Shown: in pieces, positions 16,153 through 24,290 of the stretch
Layout: each line of letters opens with the position of its first letter
How positions within the stretch are numbered: the first letter of the stretch is position 1
Source of the DNA: Halovulum sp039190275
Lineage (GTDB): Bacteria; Pseudomonadota; Alphaproteobacteria; Rhodobacterales; Rhodobacteraceae
Reading direction: 5' to 3'
NCBI GenBank assembly: GCA_039190275.1
Contig: JBCCYF010000007.1
Coordinates: 1-64,000 of the forward strand
Length of the DNA: 64,000 nt
Translations under genes and position numbers: made by a program
The notes under the pieces: model-generated
Databases searched by the model: none
Told to the model about the DNA's origin: nothing
What the model saw: the letters and a program-made list of their open reading frames with translations, nothing else

Positions 16153-18006
16153 GTGTTGCAGCCGCTGAAGACTGACCAACAACCGGTGCAGCCGCGCGGC
16201 CGCGCCGTCCGGCTTGGGGAAATTCTGCAACGCCAGGGGGCGATCGCCCAGTCCGATCTGAAGCGGGGCCTGGCTCTCAGGGCAAAGTCCTCGGCGCCGT
16301 TGGGCGAGGTTCTGCGCAGTGAAGGTCTGATCACACCGGCCACGCTGACCACGGCGCTGGCGCGTCAGGACGGGCGTCTGGCAATCGATCTGGATCGGTT
16401 TCCGCCCGATCCGACATTGTGCGAGGGGATGAATCCGCGCCACCTGTTGCGTCTGGGCCTGCTCCCCTGGCGCTGGGTTGATGCGCGGCTGGTTTGTGTC
16501 ATCGCGGCGCCGCAAGATATTGAACGCGCGAAGGCAATGCTGCCGCATTCGGCACCGCAGGTCACATTCGCCCTGGCCGAACGCGCGCAGATCGATCAAC
16601 AGATCGCCCGTGTCTTTGGCGACCAGTTGGCCGGTTTTGCTGCGGAACGCTGTCCGTCGGATATGTCATGTCGAACCTGGGCCGGTCCGGGTGCGAGCCT
16701 GCCGCGCTGGCTGACCTTGGGCGGGTTGGTCGGTGCGGCAGCGATTGCACCGCTCGCCACGCTCGCTCTGGTCCTCGTTTGGATCGCGATCATGAATGCG
16801 GTCACCACCCTGCTCCGCGCTGTGGCGCTGGTCGACAGCCTTGGCCCGACGAAGCGTCCAAAGCGCTATGCGCAGAAGGCACCGGCCCCTCTGCCGCCCG
16901 GCGGTCTGCCCGTGGTTTCGGTACTGGTACCGCTCTTTGACGAAGACCTAACGCTCCAACATCTGCTGGATGCTTTGGACCGCCAGACCTATCCCAAAGC
17001 GCTTCTCGACGTTGTGTTTGTCTTGGAGGAGGATGACTACAAGACCCCGTTGGTGCTGGCTCAGATCGGTTTGCCACCCTGGGCCCGCATGGTCACCATG
17101 CCCGCCGCGCCGCTGCGGACCAAACCGCGGGCCATGAACTATGCGCTGGAATTCTGTCGCGGCAGTGTCATCGGGATCTATGATGCCGAGGACCGCCCGG
17201 AGCCTGACCAGTTGTCGCGGATCGTTGACCATCTGGGGGGCAGCCCGGCAGAGGTTGGCTGTGTTCAGGGCTACCTCGACTTCTACAATCCGCGCCAAAA
17301 CTGGCTTGCCCGGTGCTTTACCATTGAATACGCAATCTGGTTTCGCGTCCTGCTTGGTGGGCTTCAGCGGCTTGGGGTGCCGATCCCGTTGGGCGGCACA
17401 ACCGTTTTTTTTCGGCGCTCGGCCCTTGAGGCCGTCGGGGCATGGGATGCACACAATGTGACCGAAGACGCGGATCTTGGCATGCGGTTGGCCCGCTTCG
17501 GCTATTGCACGGAGATGGTCCCCACAACCACGCTTGAGGAAGCAAATTGTATACCGGGTGCCTGGATCAAGCAGCGCTCGCGGTGGCTCAAGGGCTACGC
17601 GATGACCTGGGTGACGCATATGCGGCATCCGCGCGCGCTGTGGCGGGACCTTGGGCCACGTGGCTTTTTCGGGTTTCAGGTCCTCTTGCTGGGGGGCCTG
17701 ACCGCCTATCTTGCGACACCCCTGTTCTGGGGCATCTGGTTGGGATGGTGGGGCTTTGGACTGCCGCTTGAGCAATGGGCGCCGCCGCAAGTGTGGTGGG
17801 CGTTTTTCAGTTCCATGATCCTGGGACAGGCGGTGATGCTGACCGTTGCCGTGCGGGCGGTTTGGGCGCGAAAGCGCGGGCACCTGATCCCCTGGATTAT
17901 TCTGCTGCCGATCTATTGGCCGCTGGGCGCGGTTGCGGCCTATCGGGCCGTGGTCGAGATGTTCACCAAGCCTTTCCACTGGTCCAAGACCACGCACGGG
18001 CTTTAG
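16153..18006 (+). CDS. MshEN-domain / family 2 glycosyltransferase fusion (processive, BcsA-like core)
   Basis: Membrane protein of 617 residues. Residues about 18-160 resemble the MshEN/GspE N-terminal domain (LGEILQRQGAIAQSDL, LGEVLRSEGLIT), which in other proteins binds c-di-GMP. Two helices follow at about 195-225. Residues 250-490 are a GT2 catalytic domain: VSVLVPLFDED, the UDP-site Asp in YDAEDRPEP, TEDADLGMRL with the base Asp, and QRSRW, the Q-x-x-R-W motif of processive polymerases. Three or four helices end the protein. It probably makes or extends an exopolysaccharide; product unknown. GTG start. A CtrA-like promoter lies just upstream. Confidence 0.82.
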   Translation: MLQPLKTDQQPVQPRGRAVRLGEILQRQGAIAQSDLKRGLALRAKSSAPLGEVLRSEGLITPATLTTALARQDGRLAIDLDRFPPDPTLCEGMNPRHLLRLGLLPWRWVDARLVCVIAAPQDIERAKAMLPHSAPQVTFALAERAQIDQQIARVFGDQLAGFAAERCPSDMSCRTWAGPGASLPRWLTLGGLVGAAAIAPLATLALVLVWIAIMNAVTTLLRAVALVDSLGPTKRPKRYAQKAPAPLPPGGLPVVSVLVPLFDEDLTLQHLLDALDRQTYPKALLDVVFVLEEDDYKTPLVLAQIGLPPWARMVTMPAAPLRTKPRAMNYALEFCRGSVIGIYDAEDRPEPDQLSRIVDHLGGSPAEVGCVQGYLDFYNPRQNWLARCFTIEYAIWFRVLLGGLQRLGVPIPLGGTTVFFRRSALEAVGAWDAHNVTEDADLGMRLARFGYCTEMVPTTTLEEANCIPGAWIKQRSRWLKGYAMTWVTHMRHPRALWRDLGPRGFFGFQVLLLGGLTAYLATPLFWGIWLGWWGFGLPLEQWAPPQVWWAFFSSMILGQAVMLTVAVRAVWARKRGHLIPWIILLPIYWPLGAVAAYRAVVEMFTKPFHWSKTTHGL

Positions 18007-18107
18007 GCCTAGTCCCGATCTCGTGATCGGCAGTGCCTGGACTTGTCTGGACATTCAGGCTGGCCGACCACATCTTGAATATGAACATCGTGATGGGGAG
18101 GAATACG

Positions 18108-19064
18108 ATGCTGGATCGCCGCAGTCTTTTGCTAACCGGTACCGCCGCCGCGAGCGCCGGTGCCCTGGGTTTGCCGGCCCTGGCCAAAGCGCCGATGCTG
18201 GGCGCGGCGCGCCCAAGCTACCGCCGCTTTGCCCATGGCGCTTTCGAAGTGACCACATTGCTGGACGGCGCCGTTCCTTCGGACGGGCCGGCCGCTGCGT
18301 TTGGAGTGGGCGCGGCCGAGGGGGCACCCGAGGCGCTCCTGGCGGAGAACAATCTGCCGACTGAGGCAGCCGAGTTCACGTTCATGCCAGTCCTGGTGAA
18401 CACCGGGGACAGCCTGGTCCTGTTCGATACGGGGAACGGCGAGGGCGCGCGCCCCGCCCGTGGTCAACTGGCCGCTCAGATCGCCGCGGCGGGCTATTCA
18501 GCGGATCAGATCGACCGGGTCGTCATCACCCATTTCCACCCCGATCATATCGGCGGCATACTGGAGGGCGGGGTTGCGGCATTTCCAAACGCGGACTACG
18601 CGGTTGGGGCTGTGGACTACGATTTCTGGAACAGTGAGGCGCGCGTAGGCACACCGGCCGAACGCATCTATCAGATGGTTCAGGCGCTTAATCCCGTCAT
18701 TGGGGAGCGAATGGTCATGATGAACCCCGGCGACAGCGTAGCCCCCGGTATCGAGGCCATGGCGGCCTTCGGCCACACGCCGGGACATATGGTCTATCAT
18801 ATTGAAAGCGACGGCGCGCGGCTGGTCTTGACCGCCGACACGGCCAATCATTTCGTGTTGGCCTTGCAGCGACCGGATTGGGGGTTCACGTTTGACATCG
18901 ACAAGGAGGCCGCCGCCGCCACCCGAAAAGAGATATTCGGGATGCTGGCTGCGGATAAAGTTGTCTTCACCGGATACCATATGCCCTTCCCCGCTTTGGG
19001 ATATGTGAGTGCCGAAGGTGACGGGTTTGTCTATGAACCGGTCAGCTATCAGCTGAACCTCTAG
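18108..19064 (+). CDS. Exported metallo-beta-lactamase-fold hydrolase
   Basis: Protein of 318 residues with an N-terminal signal (LDRRSLLLTGTAAASAGALGLPALA) that has a twin-arginine-like start and an AxA cleavage region, so a periplasmic location is likely. The metal motif HFHPDH is at 142-147 (HxHxDH), with further ligands in FGHTPGH and TADTANH. These features match the quorum-quenching-lactonase/MBL hydrolase family, but no specific substrate can be assigned. The ATG at 18108 follows GGGGAGG. The gene lies between the CtrA-linked glycosyltransferase and tRNA-Thr. Confidence 0.85.
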   Translation: MLDRRSLLLTGTAAASAGALGLPALAKAPMLGAARPSYRRFAHGAFEVTTLLDGAVPSDGPAAAFGVGAAEGAPEALLAENNLPTEAAEFTFMPVLVNTGDSLVLFDTGNGEGARPARGQLAAQIAAAGYSADQIDRVVITHFHPDHIGGILEGGVAAFPNADYAVGAVDYDFWNSEARVGTPAERIYQMVQALNPVIGERMVMMNPGDSVAPGIEAMAAFGHTPGHMVYHIESDGARLVLTADTANHFVLALQRPDWGFTFDIDKEAAAATRKEIFGMLAADKVVFTGYHMPFPALGYVSAEGDGFVYEPVSYQLNL

Positions 19065-19115
19065 CAATCTCGAGGTTCATCGGCGGCCTGGTTTCGCTGA
19101 GGTGCAGGAAATCCC

Positions 19116-19144
19116 TTGCCCTCGGCCGCCTCACTGGGTAACAC
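19116..19144 (+). promoter_or_regulatory. Probable tRNA-Thr promoter
   Basis: TTGCCC at 19116-19121 and TAACAC at 19139-19144 are separated by 17 bases, and the mature tRNA begins 10 bases after the -10 box. Hexamer matches are moderate, position is right. Confidence 0.45.
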
Positions 19145-19153
19145 GCGCCGAAT

Positions 19154-19229
19154 GCCGGTCTAGCTCAGCTGGTAGAGCGCCTGATTTGTAATCAGGATGT
19201 CGGGGGTTCGAGTCCCTCGACCGGCACCA
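19154..19229 (+). tRNA. tRNA-Thr (anticodon TGT)
   Basis: Full cloverleaf: acceptor stem GCCGGTC pairs with GACCGGC, D-arm TAGCTCAGCTGGTAGAGC, anticodon stem CCTGA/TCAGG enclosing loop TTTGTAA with anticodon TGT (reads ACA and related threonine codons), T-arm GGGGGTTCGAGTCCCTC. The 3' CCA is encoded. No direct repeat of its 3' end was noticed elsewhere in the window, so there is no evidence that it serves as an attachment site here. Confidence 0.97.
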
Positions 19230-19443
19230 TTCAAACTCATAGAGGTCAAGTGGTTACACGCGGGCTTGGGGCTTGGCGTGCGGAAGTGCGCAGAGTTTTG
19301 CAATTATTTTGGCAATTTCAACTGTCAGACGGCTTGTCGATTGCTGGCGAGCCATGAGGGCTTATTGCCGAAACACGATCGCCTTACCCCTTGCACCAAC
19401 AACAAGCGGCCTAACCAACAACCTGAATACAAAGGATATTCAA
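19230..19443. other. Gene-free stretch after tRNA-Thr
   Basis: This 214-base stretch between the tRNA and the end of the lacI-type gene is somewhat richer in A and T than its surroundings. An open frame running out of the tRNA through it (to 19466) has no start context or recognisable product. I see no integrase remnant, terminator or repeat. Confidence 0.5.
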
Positions 19444-20442
19444 TCAGCTTGAGTGGCGAATCTTAAGCTCGACAGGTGTCCGTACATCCGTGGCAGGAAC
19501 CGTTCCATGGTTCAGCCATTCCAGCATCTGTTGCGACACATTCCGCGCGAACTCCGGCATGGCGCAGCTGACCGAAGTTAGCGGCGGCAAGCTATGTAGA
19601 CACCCTTCGATATCGTCAAAGCCCACGACGCGCAGATCGGTGCCGACCTTTACGCCGGCTGCGACGCTGCCAGCGATAAGACCAAGTGCAACCAGATCGT
19701 TGAAACACAAGGCGCCATCGACGGTGGGGACCTGCCCGCTCAGGTAACCGGCGGTCTGGACGCCAAACTGCTGGCTTGCTTCACCGGTCAGAACATGCGG
19801 CTCTTGCCCCCGCTCCCGTACGACCTCCAGATAGCCCGACATGCGTTCCTGCGTGACCGCCCGCCCGTCCAGCCCACCCACAAATGCGATACGCTGGCAT
19901 CCCTGATCGAACAAATGCTGCGTGGCCAGTTTGCTGCCTGATTGGTAGTCGGGCGCCGTAAATGGAAACGAGGCACCGCACTCATCCACTTTGCGGAGCA
20001 CCTGAATGGCAGGAAGACCGGCACGGGCAATCGCCTCAAAGGGTTTTTCCTGCCCACCATAAGCCGGTGAAAGGATGAACCCGGACACCCCATGTTCAAT
20101 CAATGCGTTGATCATGCTGGACTGAACATCCGGATCCTCGTTGATATTGCCCAACACCACCGCATAGCCCTTCCCGGCAAGCTCCATCTGCAGCTGTGCC
20201 GCAAACTCCGTGAAAAATGGGTTTCGGAGATCGTTAATGATAAGGCCGATCAGACCGGTGGACGCGGATCTGAGGTTTGCCGCCGAGCGATTGTACACAT
20301 AGCCCAGGCGCGCCATAGCCTTGCGCACCTGGACCCGTGTGTCTTCCCTGACCAAGGGGCTATTCTGCAAAACCAGGCTCACTGTGGACTTTGAGACACC
20401 TGCCTCCTTCGCCACATCCTTAATGGTCGGTCGACGATCCAT
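19444..20442 (-). CDS. LacI family transcriptional regulator (likely repressor of the 14-gene operon)
   Basis: Regulator of 332 residues. Residues 5-55 are the LacI helix-turn-helix and hinge (TIKDVAKEAGVSKSTVSLVL, then NRSAANLRSASTG with the minor-groove hinge helix), followed by a periplasmic-binding-protein-like ligand domain (LIGLIINDLRNPFFTE, GFILSPAYGG, RIAFVGG, VVGFDDIE). It is the last gene of the run that begins at 34916, eight bases after the DUF993 gene. Tandem LacI-type operators with a central CG lie at the operon promoter, so autoregulation by the pathway substrate or an intermediate is the simplest reading. Confidence 0.92.
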   Translation of the reverse strand: MDRRPTIKDVAKEAGVSKSTVSLVLQNSPLVREDTRVQVRKAMARLGYVYNRSAANLRSASTGLIGLIINDLRNPFFTEFAAQLQMELAGKGYAVVLGNINEDPDVQSSMINALIEHGVSGFILSPAYGGQEKPFEAIARAGLPAIQVLRKVDECGASFPFTAPDYQSGSKLATQHLFDQGCQRIAFVGGLDGRAVTQERMSGYLEVVRERGQEPHVLTGEASQQFGVQTAGYLSGQVPTVDGALCFNDLVALGLIAGSVAAGVKVGTDLRVVGFDDIEGCLHSLPPLTSVSCAMPEFARNVSQQMLEWLNHGTVPATDVRTPVELKIRHSS

Positions 20443-20450
20443 CGGCGGAC

Positions 20451-21614
20451 CTAGGAAATGCCGTGTAGTGACAGCAATGAGGTCATGCGTGCCTGGGCCA
20501 GATCAGGTTTGCACAACAGACGCGCCTGATCTGCCAGCCGGAAGACACTCGCATAGTGCGTGATGTCGCGACTGGATTGGAACCCGCCCGGCATCACAAA
20601 ATGGGACTGAGAGCCGTTGAGCCAGGCCAGAAATGCGATGCCGGCCTTGTAGTAGCGTGTCGGCGGACTGAAGATCTCGCGGCTCAGCGGCACTGTTGGG
20701 GCAAGCACAGCGTGGAACCGGTCAAGGTCGTCCCGCGCCAACGCGTCCAGGGCGTGCGACGCGGCCGGTGCGATAGCGGCGAATATGCCCAGCAGCGCGT
20801 GCGAGAAGTGTGCCCCATCGCCTGCAATCAATGCCGCGTAGTTGAAATCGTCACCAGTGTACAACTTGACATGCTCTGGCAACCGCGCACGAAATGCCTC
20901 CTCATGCCGTTGATCCAGAAGTGATATTTTAATGCCATCTACTTTGCCCGGGTTCTCAGCAATCAGGCCAAGCACGAAGTCGCTTGCGGCGTTGACATCA
21001 CCATAGCCCCAGTAGCCAGCCAGTGCGGGATCGAACATCTCCCCCAACCAGTGCAGGATCACCGGCTCGGCAGCGGCGTCGATCAGCGTACGATAGACGT
21101 CATGATATACCTCCGGCGCGGCCCCAATGGTGGTAAGGGCGCGGGAAGCCATCAGGATCAGCTGACCACCCGCAGCCTCGATCGCCTCCGCCTGGTCCTG
21201 ATACGCGGCGCTGATGGCGGCGGGGGTGTTCAGATCGCCGAGCTGTTTGTGGTCCGTACCCGCACCGCAGGCAACCCGCGGCTTCAACGGGTGCGCGCGC
21301 GCGGCCTCCATGGTGCGTTGTATCAGTTCCAGCGCCGTGTCCCAGTCGACCCCCATACCGCGCTGCGCCGTATCCATGGCCTCGGCCAGATCCAAGCCCT
21401 GATCCCACAGACCCTGCCGAAACGCCAACGTCGCGTCCCAGTCCACGGCGGGGCGCGTGTCCCAAGGGTTTCTTTCACGCAATGGGTCCGACACGACATG
21501 CGCCGCGGCAAAGGCGGTCCGGGTAAAGGCCACCTGCGGCGCGCGCGGGATCAATGGATCCCCGATCAGGGTATAGGGAGTGGTCGCGCCATCTTCGGTG
21601 GGCAGTTGCAACAT
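20451..21614 (-). CDS. DUF993 protein, dihydrodipicolinate-synthase-like aldolase fold
   Basis: Protein of 387 residues matching the DUF993 group, distant relatives of the DHDPS/N-acetylneuraminate lyase TIM barrels. A candidate Schiff-base lysine is Lys229 in KVDGIKISLLDQ, the position and GIK context of class I aldolases of this superfamily. Other conserved-looking stretches are RVACGAGTDH (113-122), LILMASRAL and LYTGDDFNYA. If active it would cleave a keto-acid or keto-sugar intermediate made by the oxidoreductases of the same operon; this is inference. Ten bases after the Dabb gene, eight before lacI. Confidence 0.75.
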   Translation of the reverse strand: MLQLPTEDGATTPYTLIGDPLIPRAPQVAFTRTAFAAAHVVSDPLRERNPWDTRPAVDWDATLAFRQGLWDQGLDLAEAMDTAQRGMGVDWDTALELIQRTMEAARAHPLKPRVACGAGTDHKQLGDLNTPAAISAAYQDQAEAIEAAGGQLILMASRALTTIGAAPEVYHDVYRTLIDAAAEPVILHWLGEMFDPALAGYWGYGDVNAASDFVLGLIAENPGKVDGIKISLLDQRHEEAFRARLPEHVKLYTGDDFNYAALIAGDGAHFSHALLGIFAAIAPAASHALDALARDDLDRFHAVLAPTVPLSREIFSPPTRYYKAGIAFLAWLNGSQSHFVMPGGFQSSRDITHYASVFRLADQARLLCKPDLAQARMTSLLSLHGIS

Positions 21615-21624
21615 CTGTCAGCCC

Positions 21625-21933
21625 TCAAAACTCAATATCAAGGACGAGAACACCGTCCAGACCGCCCTCAGCGTTGGCGACGATCTGCCCGCCAAGAGTC
21701 TGGTGTGCCGGATCATCGGCATAGGCCCTAAGGTCATCCCAGTGCTTAAAGTCGACCGTGAAGCCGTGCATATAGCCCCGCTCAATCTGCTCGGGGCTTT
21801 GCGATCGTCCGCCGGCGAAGTTACCGGCGCCCGCCATGGCGTCGGTTACCTGGGCCAGACCGGCATAGATCGCGGTGATGGTGTCGTCGGTGACATCCGC
21901 CCGGAAGCGGGTTAGGACGATATGGCGTATCAT
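21625..21933 (-). CDS. Dabb (stress-responsive A/B barrel) domain protein
   Basis: Small protein of 102 residues with the dimeric ferredoxin-like Dabb fold: MIRHIVLTRFRADVTDDTI at the start, GGRSQSPEQIERGYMHGFTVDFKHWDDLRAYADDPAH in the middle with the usual His at the strand end. Members bind small hydrophobic or sugar-derived ligands, and some are lyases or cyclases. Its start overlaps the end of the GMC oxidoreductase gene by 4 bases, tying it to the oxidation pathway. No catalytic role can be fixed. Confidence 0.85.
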   Translation of the reverse strand: MIRHIVLTRFRADVTDDTITAIYAGLAQVTDAMAGAGNFAGGRSQSPEQIERGYMHGFTVDFKHWDDLRAYADDPAHQTLGGQIVANAEGGLDGVLVLDIEF

Positions 21934-23522
21934 GATGTAACCCCCTGATCCTGCTTGATCATATCGGCCGCTTTTTCGCCGATCATGATCGTCGGAGCGT
22001 TGGTATTCGACGAGTTGACATTGGGCATGATCGACGCGTCGGCGATGCGCAGCCCGTCTATCCCGTTGAACCGAAGGCGCGGGTCCACGACCGCGCTATC
22101 GTCGCTGCCCATTCGACAGGTTCCCGCACAGTGATGCGAGGTCTTGGAATGGGTGCAAATGAAGTTGAAGTAATCCTCATCGGTTTTGACGGCCGGGCCG
22201 GGGAGCCGTTCGGCCAGGACATACGGCTTGAGCGCATCCTGTGCCAGGATCTTTTGAACCAACTTCAGCCCACGGATCGACATCTCGCGATCAAACGGAT
22301 CGTCAAGGTAGTTGGGATCGATCAGCGGCATGTCCGAGGGATCGTTGGAGCGCAGCCGCACGCTGCCGCGTGACCGGGGCCGCAGGAAACATGCATTCAG
22401 GGTCACGCCGCCGTTGGGCATGGCTTCGACCCCGGCCTCAATGCCCGTACCCAGCCCCAGGTGCATCTGCAGATCGGGCGAGCGGGCGTCTGGATCTGCA
22501 TACCAGAATCCTCCTGTTTCAAAGAGGTTGGAGGCCACCGGGCCCGTCCTCGTGAACAGGTATTGCATGGCGGCAAATGCTGACAGATGCACCTTTGCAA
22601 ACCGATCATAGGTATGTGGACCCGTCACCTCGCAAATCGCATAGAGGTCCAGATGATCCTGCAGATTGGCACCGACGTTGGGCTGATCGTATACCACATC
22701 GATGTCCAGCTCGGACAACGCATCGGCGGGTCCGATACCGGACAGTTGCAGCAGGCGCGGCGAGCCAATGGCACCCGATGCCAGGATAACCTCGCGCTCG
22801 GCGTAAATCCGGCGTCCATCGCGCAGTTCGACGCCGCGCGCCCGCCCGCCTTCGACAAGGATCCGCCGGACCTGTTCGCCCGTCCGCAGGCTCAGGTTTT
22901 TGCGTCCCATGTTCGGTTTGACAAACGCCATCGCCGCGGACGACCGCCGCGCGTGGCGTTGGGTCAACTGGTAATATCCTGCACCATCCTGCCGCGCACC
23001 GTTGTAGTCGCCCATTGGGGGGATGCCCAGCTGTGCCGCCGCCGCGATATAGGCATCGCAAATCGGCAAGGGCGCCGAGGGTTGGCTGACGCCAAGCGGC
23101 CCACCTTTTGCGTGAAATTCATCCTCATAGGTATCGTTGTCTTCGGATTTCTTGAAGTAAGGCAGCACATCGGCGTAGCTCCAGCCTTCGCAACCCATTT
23201 GCCGCCATTCGTCGTAGTCTTGCGCCGCGCCACGGGTATAGACCTGTGCATTGATGGCCGATCCGCCACCGATCACCTTGGCTTGGGTATAGGTAAAAAC
23301 CTTGCCTTGCATGTGGCGCTGGGGGACCGTGCTCCACCCCCAACTGGCGATCCCCTTTGTCATTTTGGCAAAACCGGCCGGCAGGTGGAAAAAGGGGTGC
23401 CAGTCCTTGCCACCGGCTTCAATCAGGAGAACCGTTGCGCTGTCGATTTCGCTTAAGCGCCCGGCAAGCACGGAGCCAGCGGACCCGCCGCCAATAATAA
23501 TGAAATCATACCCTTCGGCCAT
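21930..23522 (-). CDS. GMC family FAD oxidoreductase (choline/alcohol dehydrogenase-like)
   Basis: Flavoprotein of 530 residues. It has the FAD Rossmann motif GGGSAGSVLAGRLSE at the N-terminus, the GMC signature region VIGGGSAINAQVYTRG, a second signature ASGAIGSPRLLQLSGIGP, and the C-terminal catalytic pair: His in KTSHHCAGTCRMG and Asn in NTNAPTIMIGEKAAD. It oxidises an alcohol or sugar hydroxyl; an electron acceptor other than oxygen is likely since no covalent-FAD motif is seen. One of two unlike GMC enzymes in this operon, flanked by the SDR and Dabb genes. Confidence 0.9.
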   Translation of the reverse strand: MAEGYDFIIIGGGSAGSVLAGRLSEIDSATVLLIEAGGKDWHPFFHLPAGFAKMTKGIASWGWSTVPQRHMQGKVFTYTQAKVIGGGSAINAQVYTRGAAQDYDEWRQMGCEGWSYADVLPYFKKSEDNDTYEDEFHAKGGPLGVSQPSAPLPICDAYIAAAAQLGIPPMGDYNGARQDGAGYYQLTQRHARRSSAAMAFVKPNMGRKNLSLRTGEQVRRILVEGGRARGVELRDGRRIYAEREVILASGAIGSPRLLQLSGIGPADALSELDIDVVYDQPNVGANLQDHLDLYAICEVTGPHTYDRFAKVHLSAFAAMQYLFTRTGPVASNLFETGGFWYADPDARSPDLQMHLGLGTGIEAGVEAMPNGGVTLNACFLRPRSRGSVRLRSNDPSDMPLIDPNYLDDPFDREMSIRGLKLVQKILAQDALKPYVLAERLPGPAVKTDEDYFNFICTHSKTSHHCAGTCRMGSDDSAVVDPRLRFNGIDGLRIADASIMPNVNSSNTNAPTIMIGEKAADMIKQDQGVTS

Positions 23523-23531
23523 AGAATTTCC

Positions 23532-24290
23532 TTACAAGCGCGCTATTGACAGACCGCCGTCCACCGGAATCGAGGCTCCATTGGCAAAGCGCATTTGGCC
23601 AGTGGCCAAGGCTGCGGCCACCTCGCCGATATCCTGCGGTTCCCCCCATCGCTGCGCGGGCACCAATCCGTCTTTGATCCGAGCCGTATAAGTATCGCGG
23701 ACGCCGGAGGTCATTTCGGTTGCAATGATGCCCGGGCGCAGTTCGAAAACGCCGATACCATGCGGCGCCAGACGCACCGCAAAGAGTTGCGACATCATGG
23801 CCCCGGCCGCTTTCGAGATGCAGTATTCGGCCCGTTCCGGCGACACCATTGTCGCACTGACAGAGGTCACAAAGAGGATCGAGCGGTAAACGTCCGAAGG
23901 CTGTTCCAACATCCGCCGTGCCACGTGCTGAGCCAGAAAGAAGGCACCCCGCAGGTTTATGTTCTGAACAAAGTCCCAGTTCTCGGGTGTCAGGCTCAGC
24001 ATGTCATCGCGCAACGCGGTGGTTACGCCCGCGTTGCTGACCAGAGTGGTGACCGCGCCCAGCCGCGCCTCGATATCCTCAAGCAGCTTGGGTATGCGCG
24101 CAATGTCCGCAACATCGTGCTGAAAGTATTCCGTGTCCTGACCCAGTTCACCCAGTGCCGCCTGAACCGGCAGGGCGTCGCGGTCGGGGCGGGATGCAAT
24201 CGCCAAACGGAACCCGGCGCCCTTCAACTGGCGCGCGATGCCCAGGCCAATGCCCTGCTGGCCACCGGTGACAAGTGCAAGTCCACTCAT
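23532..24290 (-). CDS. Short-chain dehydrogenase/reductase
   Basis: Classical SDR of 252 residues: cofactor motif TGGQQGIGLG (8-17), SNAGV, catalytic Ser in FVTSVSATM, and Tyr-x3-Lys in YCISKAAG. The basic/charged end of the second strand (ASRPDRDA) suggests NADP as a possibility. The C-terminal NGASIPVDGGLS is typical of sugar and polyol dehydrogenases of this family. It lies between the two GMC oxidoreductase genes, overlapping the upstream one by 4 bases; it may reduce a ketone formed by either. Confidence 0.9.
   Translation of the reverse strand: MSGLALVTGGQQGIGLGIARQLKGAGFRLAIASRPDRDALPVQAALGELGQDTEYFQHDVADIARIPKLLEDIEARLGAVTTLVSNAGVTTALRDDMLSLTPENWDFVQNINLRGAFFLAQHVARRMLEQPSDVYRSILFVTSVSATMVSPERAEYCISKAAGAMMSQLFAVRLAPHGIGVFELRPGIIATEMTSGVRDTYTARIKDGLVPAQRWGEPQDIGEVAAALATGQMRFANGASIPVDGGLSIARL

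Noticed and set aside
16948..18054. Minus-strand open frame of 368 codons
   Set aside because: Antisense to the GT2 glycosyltransferase, rich in Arg, Pro and His with no family pattern.
19197..19466. Open frame starting inside tRNA-Thr
   Set aside because: Begins in the tRNA, no ribosome site, no recognisable product; checked for integrase remnants and found none.
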